Source: Pseudomonadota bacterium (GTDB taxonomy: Bacteria; Pseudomonadota; Alphaproteobacteria; Sphingomonadales; Sphingomonadaceae). Taken from it: DNA of 5,644 nucleotides. The stretch spans positions 1 through 5,644 of the forward strand of contig JAEZCS010000108.1 of NCBI GenBank assembly GCA_023433445.1, written 5' to 3'. Position 1 is the first letter of the stretch, and each line of letters opens with the position of its first letter. The notes below the pieces were generated by a model, which saw only the letters and a program-made list of their open reading frames with translations, ran no database searches and was not told the origin of the DNA. Shown piece after piece: positions 1 to 5,629 of this stretch. A program made the translations under genes and the position numbers.

Positions 1-1
1 G

Positions 2-157
2 GCGGAATTGCCGCCGACGCATGTTCCGGTCGAAATTCGGATCGTCGATGCGCTCCCGCGCACGCCTTCGTTGAAGGTCAGCCTGACCGAAATCAAAAAG
101 ATGTTCTGGCTGACGCTGCCTGAGTGGCGCGCGCGACAAGGAGAATGGGGAGGATGA
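2..157 (+). CDS. Acyl-CoA synthetase (AMP-forming), C-terminal fragment
   Basis: The reading frame is open from the window edge and ends at TGA 155-157, giving 51 codons of a protein whose start lies outside the window. The segment VDALPRTPSLKVSLTEIKK matches the extreme C-terminus of the ANL superfamily (acyl-CoA synthetases and ligases), where a P-R-T-P-x-x-K-V motif carries the lysine that acts in acyl-adenylate formation. That lysine is encoded at 74-76. Enzymes of this family join a carboxylic acid to CoA using ATP in the cytoplasm. The stop codon overlaps the ATG of the next gene (ATGA), so the two are probably co-transcribed and translationally coupled. The substrate cannot be inferred from this fragment. 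The family call rests on one short motif and its position at the protein end, so confidence is moderate. Confidence 0.68.
   Translation, partial: AELPPTHVPVEIRIVDALPRTPSLKVSLTEIKKMFWLTLPEWRARQGEWGG
138..153 (+). promoter_or_regulatory. Ribosome binding region deciding the SDR start
   Basis: Two purine-rich stretches precede the SDR gene. AAGGAG at 138-143 lies 10 nt before ATG 154. GGGGAGG at 147-153 directly abuts ATG 154 but lies 6 nt before an in-frame GTG at 160. ATG 154 is preferred because it makes the ATGA overlap with the upstream stop. GTG 160 would remove only two residues. Confidence 0.5.
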
Positions 158-960
158 CCGTGTCATTGCTGGGCCTTGAAGGAAAGAAGGCGCTGATCGT
201 CGGCGGCGGTCGTGGCATGGGCGAAGCGAGCGCGCTGTTGCTGGCGGAGGCCGGGTGCGACATTGCCGTGCTGGACAGCGTCATGGAACGCGCCGAACAG
301 GTCGCGCGTGAAGTCCGCGCGATCGGGCGGGCGGGCATTCCGATCGAGGCCGACATATTGGATGAGGCGTCGGTCAAGAAGGCAGTGGCGGACGCTGAAA
401 GCGCATTGGGAGGCATCGACATATTGGTGACGATCGTGGGGCAGGCGCTGTTCAAGCCGCTGCTCGACGTGACGCTGGAGGAATGGGATTATGATCAGTC
501 CCGCAACCTGCGCTATTTCTTCGTGACGGCGCGTGCCGTCGCCCAGTCGATGATTGCGCGCGGGGTGGGCGGATCGCTGATCTGCATTGGCTCAGTGGAT
601 GGCGCAGTCGGATCGCCGATGCATGCGCCCTACGGCGCGGCCAAGGCGGGCCTGATGCATCTGGTGAAGTCTATGGCGACCGAGTGGGGACGGCACGGCA
701 TTCGCGCCAATGCTGTCGCGCCGGGTAGCATCACCACGCCACGCCTGCCCGAAACGCCGGAATCCCGCGCGCTGATGGAGGCTAGCGTGCTGCCGATCGG
801 TCGTCCGGGCACGACGCGGGACGTCGCGGGGGCCGTGCTGTTCCTGGCGTCCGGGCTGTCGGAATATGTGACTGGGCATAGCCTGTTCGTCGATGGCGGA
901 TGGATGGCGGCGAACCATTTTGACCCACGGGTCATGGCAACCAAGAAGAGTAACGAATAG
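154..960 (+). CDS. Short-chain dehydrogenase/reductase (classical SDR, NAD(H)-type)
   Basis: The 268-residue protein has the usual length of a classical SDR, a cytoplasmic Rossmann-fold oxidoreductase that interconverts alcohols and ketones. The dinucleotide-binding glycine motif GGGRGMG is at residues 17-23. An acidic residue at the end of the second strand (D41, in AVLDS) favours NAD(H) over NADP(H). The catalytic tetrad is visible as N118, S147, Y160 and K164, with Tyr and Lys in YGAAK and the normal 13-residue Ser-Tyr spacing. The C-terminal VTGHSLFVDGGW is the typical SDR ending. The conserved NNAG after strand four is replaced by TIVG (93-96), which is unusual. Start ATG 154 overlaps the stop of the upstream CoA ligase, indicating an operon. 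The gene ends 12 bp from the end of a convergent hydrolase gene. The substrate is unknown; in context, oxidation of an alcohol to the ketone used by the downstream BVMO is an attractive inference. Confidence 0.93.
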   Translation: MTVSLLGLEGKKALIVGGGRGMGEASALLLAEAGCDIAVLDSVMERAEQVAREVRAIGRAGIPIEADILDEASVKKAVADAESALGGIDILVTIVGQALFKPLLDVTLEEWDYDQSRNLRYFFVTARAVAQSMIARGVGGSLICIGSVDGAVGSPMHAPYGAAKAGLMHLVKSMATEWGRHGIRANAVAPGSITTPRLPETPESRALMEASVLPIGRPGTTRDVAGAVLFLASGLSEYVTGHSLFVDGGWMAANHFDPRVMATKKSNE

Positions 961-972
961 GAATGCGGGAAG

Positions 973-1878
973 TCACTCCGCGAGGAAGTTCCTGATCGCC
1001 GACAGGCATGCGTCGAAGGCGTCATGCTGCGGCCAGTGGCCGCTTTCGGGCAAGCGCAGTTCCCGCACTTGGGGGATATGGTTGATCAGGTCGGCGGGTA
1101 AGCCGGAAGGCCAACTGCGTTCGCCATATAAGAGGAGGGTGGGGCAGGCGATGTTGCGCCACAAGCCCCTGACATCCTCTATCCCAATGTCGGGAAATGG
1201 CCAGACGGCGAGATAGGGATCATGTTTCCATTGCCATCCGGCCCTGCCAGCGCGTCGCAATCCATGGCGGGTCATATGACGCGCCTGCGCAGGGGTGAGG
1301 AAGGCATGGCGTTCGCGCATCCGCTCTACCGCTTCGTCCATGGAGGCAAAGACGCGCGGGGTGGTGAGGGATGCGGCTTGCCGCTCGTCGAGCCAATTGC
1401 GTGCGGCTTGCTCGATGCCTTCGTTGGCATGCCGCGCCTCGACTGCTGGAGGGGCGCCGACGGCCTCGATCGCGACGATCCGGCGGATCGATTCGGGGAA
1501 GGTTCCGGCAAAGCGCAAGGCGACATGCGCGCCGAGGGAATGGCCGATCAGGATGGCTTGACGCTGCGGACCCAGCGCCAAATGCCCTGCAAGTGCGCCG
1601 AGATCGGACAGATAGGCCGCGAAATCATAGCGCCCGTCCTGTGACCATCCGCTGTTCCCGTGGCCGCGAAGATCGGGAGCGATCACATGATGGTCGGGCA
1701 GCAGGGCGTTCGCCAGCGCGTCCCAGCTGCGGCTGTGGTCACGGCTGCCATGGATCAGGATGGCGAGCGGCGCTCCTTCCTGGGCCCATTCGGTATAGCT
1801 GAGCTGCATGCGACTGTTGAGGAAGCGTCGCTTGACGGGCTTGATACTGGTGGGGGAGCGGCGTTGCGTGTCGTGCAT
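973..1878 (-). CDS. Alpha/beta hydrolase, probable esterase/lactonase
   Basis: The 301-residue protein has the single-domain alpha/beta-hydrolase pattern: oxyanion-hole segment LIHGSRDHSRSW (H43-G44), DLRGHGNS (69-76), nucleophile elbow GHSLG with S114, and catalytic histidine H281 in ESGHWPQHD. The usual Asp after strand seven is not evident, since that place reads YGERSW (251-256). Instead E138 in IEAVGAPP lies 24 residues after the nucleophile, where some family members carry their acid residue after strand six. No signal peptide or membrane segment is seen, so it is probably cytoplasmic. In context it may hydrolyse the ester or lactone made by the BVMO (inference). The ATG at 1876-1878 is the first possible start, because an in-frame TAA lies four codons upstream (1888-1890). 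It has no clear Shine-Dalgarno sequence. An internal Met24 (1807-1809) could be the real start; it would drop a basic, low-complexity leader and also lacks a good ribosome binding site. Confidence 0.9.
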   Translation of the reverse strand: MHDTQRRSPTSIKPVKRRFLNSRMQLSYTEWAQEGAPLAILIHGSRDHSRSWDALANALLPDHHVIAPDLRGHGNSGWSQDGRYDFAAYLSDLGALAGHLALGPQRQAILIGHSLGAHVALRFAGTFPESIRRIVAIEAVGAPPAVEARHANEGIEQAARNWLDERQAASLTTPRVFASMDEAVERMRERHAFLTPAQARHMTRHGLRRAGRAGWQWKHDPYLAVWPFPDIGIEDVRGLWRNIACPTLLLYGERSWPSGLPADLINHIPQVRELRLPESGHWPQHDAFDACLSAIRNFLAE

Positions 1879-1928
1879 GCGTGCAGTTTAGAAATGAGCC
1901 AAGATGTGCTGACGACCAACAATGACAG

Positions 1929-1938
1929 CTTTCCATAT
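1929..1938 (-). promoter_or_regulatory. ATATGGAAAG box, candidate operator or -10 region (copy 1)
   Basis: On the minus strand this reads ATATGGAAAG, identical to 3589-3598 on the plus strand in the other divergent intergenic region. Its first eight bases, counting the adjoining G-A (GAATATGG, plus 1933-1940 reversed), also form an inverted repeat with GAATATGG at 1996-2003. It could be a regulator site or part of a promoter for the hydrolase gene, since TATGGA resembles a weak -10 element. Only the sequence match is observed; the function is inferred. Confidence 0.35.
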
Positions 1939-1975
1939 TCGCGTAATGGCGCGCCTTGTAACCGATTTGCGATGC

Positions 1976-2004
1976 TTGAATCCATGTTGCGCACAGAATA
2001 TGGT
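1976..2004 (+). promoter_or_regulatory. Candidate sigma-70-type promoter for the IclR gene
   Basis: TTGAAT (1976-1981) and TATGGT (1999-2004) are separated by 17 bp, each matching four of six consensus bases. This places transcription start near 2011 and gives a leader of roughly 58 nt. The rest of the 190-bp region between the hydrolase and the regulator contains only the repeats listed separately and no gene. Confidence 0.4.
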
Positions 2005-2008
2005 AGAC

Positions 2009-2031
2009 GTCACATAAATTCCGGTGACCGG
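2009..2031. promoter_or_regulatory. Inverted repeats over the presumed start site, candidate operator
   Basis: GTCAC (2009-2013) and GTGAC (2024-2028) are inverted with a 10-bp spacer. The second arm lies inside CCGGTGACCGG (2021-2031), an 11-bp palindrome around one central base. A third CCGG follows at 2037-2040. The cluster falls just downstream of the candidate -10, where a bound repressor could block transcription; IclR proteins often regulate themselves. Binding is inferred, and short repeats like these can occur by chance. Confidence 0.35.
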
Positions 2032-2058
2032 CACAGCCGGCGCTTGCAAGGATGATGT

Positions 2059-2064
2059 AGGAGG
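2059..2064 (+). promoter_or_regulatory. Shine-Dalgarno AGGAGG fixing the IclR start
   Basis: A perfect AGGAGG lies 4 nt before ATG 2069. It decides against an in-frame GTG at 2024, which has no ribosome binding site and would put the palindrome at 2021-2031 across its start codon. Confidence 0.8.
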
Positions 2065-2068
2065 CGGG

Positions 2069-2908
2069 ATGAGCGCTAACTCACAGACGGAGGGCAGGCC
2101 TGGCGGCAGGGGGAGCGTGAAGTCGTGCCTGCGGACCCTGGAAGTGCTGGAATATTTCATGAAGTCGGGTCAGCCTGCGCGCACGATCGAGATCAGCGAG
2201 GCATTGGGAATTCCCAATTCAAGCGCGGACGAGATATTGCGAACACTGGCTGGCACTGGGTACCTCAGCTATAGCCAGACGACGAAGCTCTATGCGCCGT
2301 CCTACAAGATTGTCGCCAGTGCCACAGCCATCGAGCAGAGCTTTTTCGGCAGCGGCCGCATCGATGAATTGATGGATGAGATGCGGCGCGAAACTGGCGG
2401 GTCGGTATATGTGACGCAGCAGAATGACTGCTGGTCGGAAAGCGTTGCGGAAGTGTCGGGTGGCTGGGCAGCCAGGCCGGATGTCGAACCCTATTATTCG
2501 ACCGAAATGATCTGCTTTCAGCGTAACAGCTGGCGGCCAGGCACCAATTTTGCCGCGGCCATGCTGTCGCAGCAATCCAATGTCGACATCATCCAACTGG
2601 CCACCCGGACGCAGCGGTTGGGCCTGGGCCCGAAAGGGCCGACGCTGATGAAGCATCTGGTGGATCGGATTTCAACGACCCGGGCGCGTGGGTTTGCCCT
2701 GTGTCGCAGGAGCGCGTCCATTCCGGTGGACTCCATCGCCATGCCGCTGCGGGTGCCGCACGGCGTCGCTCCCTACGCGATCGGCGTGGTGGGTGATCCG
2801 CTGTTCGTGAACGACAATGATGTGCGGCAGATGTTGTCGGGCATGCAGTCGGTCATCTACCGCTATAATGATCGCATCCGCCGCAGCCGGACTGTCAGCG
2901 TTCAGTGA
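2069..2908 (+). CDS. IclR-family transcriptional regulator
   Basis: The 279-residue protein has IclR-family architecture. An N-terminal winged helix-turn-helix spans roughly residues 16-80: S-C-L-R-T-L-E-V-L-E-Y-F, then a recognition region around ISEALGIPNSSADEILRTL, then a wing ending in KLYAPSYKI. A C-terminal effector-binding domain of about 170 residues follows, with the family-like segment ARGFALCRRSASIPVDSIAMPLRVP. The effector domain is divergent: the usual region ahead of the A-G-K-A-hydrophobic segment reads FQRNSWRPGTNFAAAMLSQQ. Such proteins are cytoplasmic repressors or activators that respond to small aromatic or organic effectors. Lying between the hydrolase and the isochorismatase-like gene, and near the BVMO, it is the obvious candidate regulator of this cluster. 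ATG 2069 is chosen from a perfect upstream AGGAGG. The last 14 bp overlap the convergent gene at 2895-3506. The effector and the sign of regulation are unknown. Confidence 0.9.
   Translation: MSANSQTEGRPGGRGSVKSCLRTLEVLEYFMKSGQPARTIEISEALGIPNSSADEILRTLAGTGYLSYSQTTKLYAPSYKIVASATAIEQSFFGSGRIDELMDEMRRETGGSVYVTQQNDCWSESVAEVSGGWAARPDVEPYYSTEMICFQRNSWRPGTNFAAAMLSQQSNVDIIQLATRTQRLGLGPKGPTLMKHLVDRISTTRARGFALCRRSASIPVDSIAMPLRVPHGVAPYAIGVVGDPLFVNDNDVRQMLSGMQSVIYRYNDRIRRSRTVSVQ
2203..2218. repeat. Perfect 16-bp palindrome inside the IclR gene
   Basis: ATTGGGAATTCCCAAT reads identically on both strands with no spacer. It encodes A45-L-G-I-P-N50, in the turn of the helix-turn-helix. The GGAA/TTCC core resembles operators described for IclR-family proteins, so it could be an intragenic binding site. 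Alternatively it is a coincidence of codon choice. Confidence 0.9.
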
Positions 2909-3506
2909 GCGCTTGCGCGACTTCCGCGGCGCTGGCGATACGCGCCACCATGCGGAGCTGATCCCGCACGATGACGTCATGGGTGGCGGGATCGGCGGCC
3001 GCGATGCAATCTTCCGCGACGATAGCGTGATAGCCTAGGTCGGTTGCCGCCATGGTGCATCCTGCCACGGCGACGTTGGTGGACACGCCGGTGATGACAA
3101 CGGTCCCTATGTGCAGGCGCCGCAGCAGGGCGTCGAGGGCGGTTCCATGAAAGCCGATGAGGCCGGAGGTCCGCTCTATCAGGAAATCTTCCGGGGCAGG
3201 GGTGAGTTGCGGGATGATCTCAGCTGCTGGACTGCCGGTTACAAGCGCGCCGCTCTTGCGCGCCATCGCGGCCAGCATGCTGTTTGCCTGCACGTCGGCG
3301 AAATCGGGACGATGGGCAATGGTGAGGTGGAAAACCGGAAGATGGGCCGCGCGAAAACGGGCGGCGAGATCGGCGATGCGGGCTATTATGCCGCGCTCAT
3401 GGACTTGGGCGACAAGCCCTGAAAAACCGCCCATGCCGGGTTCGATTATGCCGCGCTGACATTCGCTGATGATGAGGGCCGGGCGGCCGTTAAGTGGAAC
3501 GGACAA
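2895..3506 (-). CDS. Isochorismatase-fold (cysteine hydrolase-like) protein with altered catalytic residues
   Basis: The 203-residue protein has the length and pattern of the isochorismatase/nicotinamidase superfamily: an N-terminal strand ALIISECQRG (10-19), the segment GFHGTALDALLR (118-129), then TVVITGVSTNVAV (135-147) and a D-L-G-Y-H-A-I-V-A-E-D-C segment (156-167). The canonical Asp-Lys-Cys triad is not present. The Asp position of the IDMQ motif is Glu15, the Lys region has Glu111-Arg112, and the nucleophilic Cys position in G-V-x-T-N-V-C-V is Ala146. Cys150 lies four residues later and is not at the usual place. I recall similar substitutions in some isochorismatase-like proteins but cannot verify that here. 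It may catalyse a different reaction or be non-catalytic. Translation starts at TTG 3504-3506. No ATG or GTG was found in frame upstream as far as about 3640, and GGAG (3514-3517) lies 7 nt before it. The 3' end overlaps the IclR gene. Confidence 0.85.
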   Translation of the reverse strand: MSVPLNGRPALIISECQRGIIEPGMGGFSGLVAQVHERGIIARIADLAARFRAAHLPVFHLTIAHRPDFADVQANSMLAAMARKSGALVTGSPAAEIIPQLTPAPEDFLIERTSGLIGFHGTALDALLRRLHIGTVVITGVSTNVAVAGCTMAATDLGYHAIVAEDCIAAADPATHDVIVRDQLRMVARIASAAEVAQALTER

Positions 3507-3513
3507 GGCCTTG

Positions 3514-3517
3514 CTCC
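3514..3517 (-). promoter_or_regulatory. Ribosome binding site supporting a TTG start
   Basis: On the minus strand GGAG is followed by a 7-nt spacer and then TTG 3506-3504. This supports the rare start codon for the isochorismatase-like gene. Confidence 0.55.
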
Positions 3518-3588
3518 AAGAAGAAACGCCGATGGCAAAAGAGCGCCGCCTCGCCTCTTTCGCAACAGGTGAGTGGGCCGCTCCACAG

Positions 3589-3598
3589 ATATGGAAAG
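3589..3598 (+). promoter_or_regulatory. ATATGGAAAG box, candidate operator (copy 2)
   Basis: This exact 10-mer repeats the box at 1929-1938 in the opposite orientation. It sits about 80 bp upstream of the BVMO start, in the 170-bp region between the isochorismatase-like gene and the BVMO. A partial copy, ATGGAAA, follows at 3647-3653. I see no gene and no convincing -35/-10 pair in this region; TTGGTT (3612-3617) with TAGACA (3634-3639) is the best weak candidate for the BVMO. A common regulator site is inferred. Confidence 0.35.
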
Positions 3599-3664
3599 GC
3601 GGTGTTGCCGATTGGTTGTCGTTTTGCAGCCGGTAGACATGCGATCATGGAAAAGTGAATTCGC

Positions 3665-3669
3665 AGGAG
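3665..3669 (+). promoter_or_regulatory. Shine-Dalgarno AGGAG for the BVMO
   Basis: AGGAG lies 7 nt before ATG 3677, an optimal spacing that supports this start over other nearby ATGs such as 3673. Confidence 0.8.
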
Positions 3670-3676
3670 TTGATGA

Positions 3677-5629
3677 ATGGCCGCGAAATATGCAGATGTG
3701 GCGGGGACTGTCCGTCCGGATCTAGGTGCGCGCAAGCTGCCGTTGCAGGACAGCCCGGAACTGCGTCAGGCTCTGGCGGAGGGTGAGATCCACACGCTGC
3801 TGATGACCTATGTCCATCTGAGCGGCGACGAGTCGATGCTGGATAAGTTCGTGCCGCACATCAAGTCGCCCTACGCCTATCCGCCTGAAGAGATTCCCGC
3901 TGAGCTGGTCGAGGAGCTGAAGGAGAAGCTGCTTCATGTGCTGACCACGCCAGGCGCGGCGATGGACGAGGAACTTAGCGACGCGTTGATGCACCGGATG
4001 ATGACGGCTGGTCTAGCCGAAGAGGTGGCGGACGAGTTCCTGCCGCTGCTGTTCGACCAGATCGGCTTTCGCCCCGAACAGCCCCGCCGCGAGCGCAAGG
4101 ATCGCAAGCCTGCGCCTGCCGGGTTCAAGGTGTTGGTGATCGGCGCCGGCATGACCGGCATTGCGGCTGGCGTGAAGCTGACCGAGGCGGGCTATGACTG
4201 GGAAATCATCGAGAAGAACGAGGAAGTCGGCGGCACCTGGTGGGAAAACCGCTATCCGGGCGTAGGGGTCGATACGCCGAGCCACTTCTACTCCTTCTCC
4301 TTCGCGCAGAATTCGGAGTGGCATAATTATCATCCGTTGGGCACGGACATGTTCGCTTACCTGAAGCGCGTGGCGGACGATTATGAGCTGCGGCCGAACA
4401 TTCGTTTCAATACCCGGGTCGAAAAGCTGGTGTGGGACGAAGGTGCCGCGGTGTGGAACGTCACCGTCCGCAAGAAGGATGGCAGCACGGAAGTGATCCG
4501 CGCCAATGCGGTGATCAACGGGCATGGTCCGGTCAACCGGATGAAGTGGCCCACCATCCCGGGGCTGGAGAGCTTTGCGGGGACGCGGCTGCATACCGCG
4601 GCGTGGGATAGCTCGATCGACCTCAAGGGCAAGCGCGTCGGCGTGATCGGCACGGGCGCGAGCGCGGCGCAGCTGATCCCCGCGATCGCTGGCGACGTGG
4701 GCGAGTTGCATGTCTTTCAGCGCAGCCGCCATTGGGTGATGCCAAGCCCCGCCGGCAATGACGAGGTCACGGACGGCGTCAAATATGCGATGCGGCATAT
4801 TCCCCATTATCTGGAATGGTTTCGTTTCCGCATCTACTGGTATGCGGCGGACGGCCTGTATCCCAATGTGCTGCTGGACCCCGAATGGCCGGAGGATTCG
4901 CCATCGGTCTCTGCGGTCAACGAGACGATGCGCAAGTTCGCGGTCGGATATATCGACAAGATGTTCGCCGAACGGCCGGACCTCAAGGAAAAGCTGACGC
5001 CCGATTTCCCGGTCTTTTCAAAGCGCATCATTCTGGATCGCGGTCCCTATTTCCCGACTTATCTCCAGCCGCATGTGCATCTGGAGCAGACCGCCATCAC
5101 AGAGGTCACGCCCAAGGGGCTGGTGCTGAAGGATGGGCGCGAGAACGCGTTGGCCGTGCTGATCTGCGCGACCGGGTTCGATGTGGCAAACATGCTGGGC
5201 GATCTTGAGATCGTGGGCATTGGTGGCAAGCATCTGCGCAGCGAATGGGGCGCGGAAGATCCGCGCGCCTATTTCGGAATGCTGGTGCCGGGCTTCCCCA
5301 ATTATTTCCACACGGTGGGCCCCAACAGCGCGCCCAATCATGCGGCGGGGCAGAACCTGATTTCGGAGCGGCAGGTCAATTATGCGATCGAATGCCTCGA
5401 TTGGGTCAATGCGCAGGAGAAGAAGGCGCTGCAGCCGAGCCGGTCCGCCTTCGACGCATGGCAGACCAAGGTCGAGACGCAGATGGTCAAGATGATCTGG
5501 AGCCACCCGCGCGCCTACAGCTATTATAACAATAGCAAGAAGCGGAACTTCCTATCCTGGCCGTGGCGGCTCATCGATTTCTGGAACGAGTGCCAGGGAC
5601 CGCGCAAGGAAGACTTTGAACTGCTGTGA
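3677..5629 (+). CDS. Type I Baeyer-Villiger monooxygenase, HAPMO-like (FAD, NADPH)
   Basis: This 650-residue flavoprotein converts ketones to esters or lactones with O2 and NADPH. The type I BVMO fingerprint FxGxxxHxxxW[PD] is present as FAGTRLHTAAWD (300-311). The FAD-binding motif GAGMTG is at 156-161 and the NADPH-site motif GTGASA at 325-330. A second BVMO signature, GGTWWENRYPG followed by D199, is at 185-199. R450, in SKRIILD, matches the catalytic arginine (R440 in HAPMO, R337 in phenylacetone monooxygenase). R349 and K449 match residues implicated in NADPH recognition in HAPMO, which is numbered about ten lower. Residues 1-150 form an extension before the first Rossmann motif, as in 4-hydroxyacetophenone monooxygenase (about 640 residues) but not in the shorter cyclohexanone monooxygenases. 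No signal peptide is seen. The gene is intact, divergent from the isochorismatase-like gene, and followed by a G-rich GAGGGGGG at 5637-5644 that may be the ribosome binding site of another gene. The true substrate is unknown. Confidence 0.95.
   Translation: MAAKYADVAGTVRPDLGARKLPLQDSPELRQALAEGEIHTLLMTYVHLSGDESMLDKFVPHIKSPYAYPPEEIPAELVEELKEKLLHVLTTPGAAMDEELSDALMHRMMTAGLAEEVADEFLPLLFDQIGFRPEQPRRERKDRKPAPAGFKVLVIGAGMTGIAAGVKLTEAGYDWEIIEKNEEVGGTWWENRYPGVGVDTPSHFYSFSFAQNSEWHNYHPLGTDMFAYLKRVADDYELRPNIRFNTRVEKLVWDEGAAVWNVTVRKKDGSTEVIRANAVINGHGPVNRMKWPTIPGLESFAGTRLHTAAWDSSIDLKGKRVGVIGTGASAAQLIPAIAGDVGELHVFQRSRHWVMPSPAGNDEVTDGVKYAMRHIPHYLEWFRFRIYWYAADGLYPNVLLDPEWPEDSPSVSAVNETMRKFAVGYIDKMFAERPDLKEKLTPDFPVFSKRIILDRGPYFPTYLQPHVHLEQTAITEVTPKGLVLKDGRENALAVLICATGFDVANMLGDLEIVGIGGKHLRSEWGAEDPRAYFGMLVPGFPNYFHTVGPNSAPNHAAGQNLISERQVNYAIECLDWVNAQEKKALQPSRSAFDAWQTKVETQMVKMIWSHPRAYSYYNNSKKRNFLSWPWRLIDFWNECQGPRKEDFELL

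Noticed and set aside
124..153. GTG 124 (278-residue form) as the start of the SDR
   Set aside because: It has no ribosome binding site, overlaps the upstream ligase by 34 bp and adds an arginine-rich leader not expected in an SDR. ATG 154 gives the ATGA overlap.
964..980. GCGG...CCGC hairpin between the convergent SDR and hydrolase genes as a terminator
   Set aside because: The stem is only 4-5 bp with no following T tract on either strand.
1222..1644. 140-codon open frame on the plus strand opposite the hydrolase
   Set aside because: It is a shadow of the hydrolase gene. The minus-strand product has full catalytic motifs and this one has none.
2024..2068. GTG 2024 as the start of the IclR regulator
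   Set aside because: There is no Shine-Dalgarno sequence ahead of it, whereas ATG 2069 follows a perfect AGGAGG.
3538..3560. AAAGAG...CTCTTT inverted repeat upstream of the isochorismatase-like gene
   Set aside because: The arms are six bases with an 11-base loop, no extension and no link to a promoter; this is expected by chance.
3446..3640. Small minus-strand frames (64 and 81 codons) in the intergenic region before the BVMO
   Set aside because: They overlap the start of the isochorismatase-like gene in other frames, have no domain, and show no convincing coding character.
2002..3640. GGTAGAC shared at 2002-2008 and 3632-3638 near both plus-strand starts
   Set aside because: A shared 7-mer between two regions of this size is expected about twice by chance.
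4013..4807. 264-codon open frame antisense to the BVMO
   Set aside because: It is composed of high-GC shadow sequence rich in Arg/His/Pro/Ala, has no recognisable domain, and lies opposite conserved BVMO motifs.
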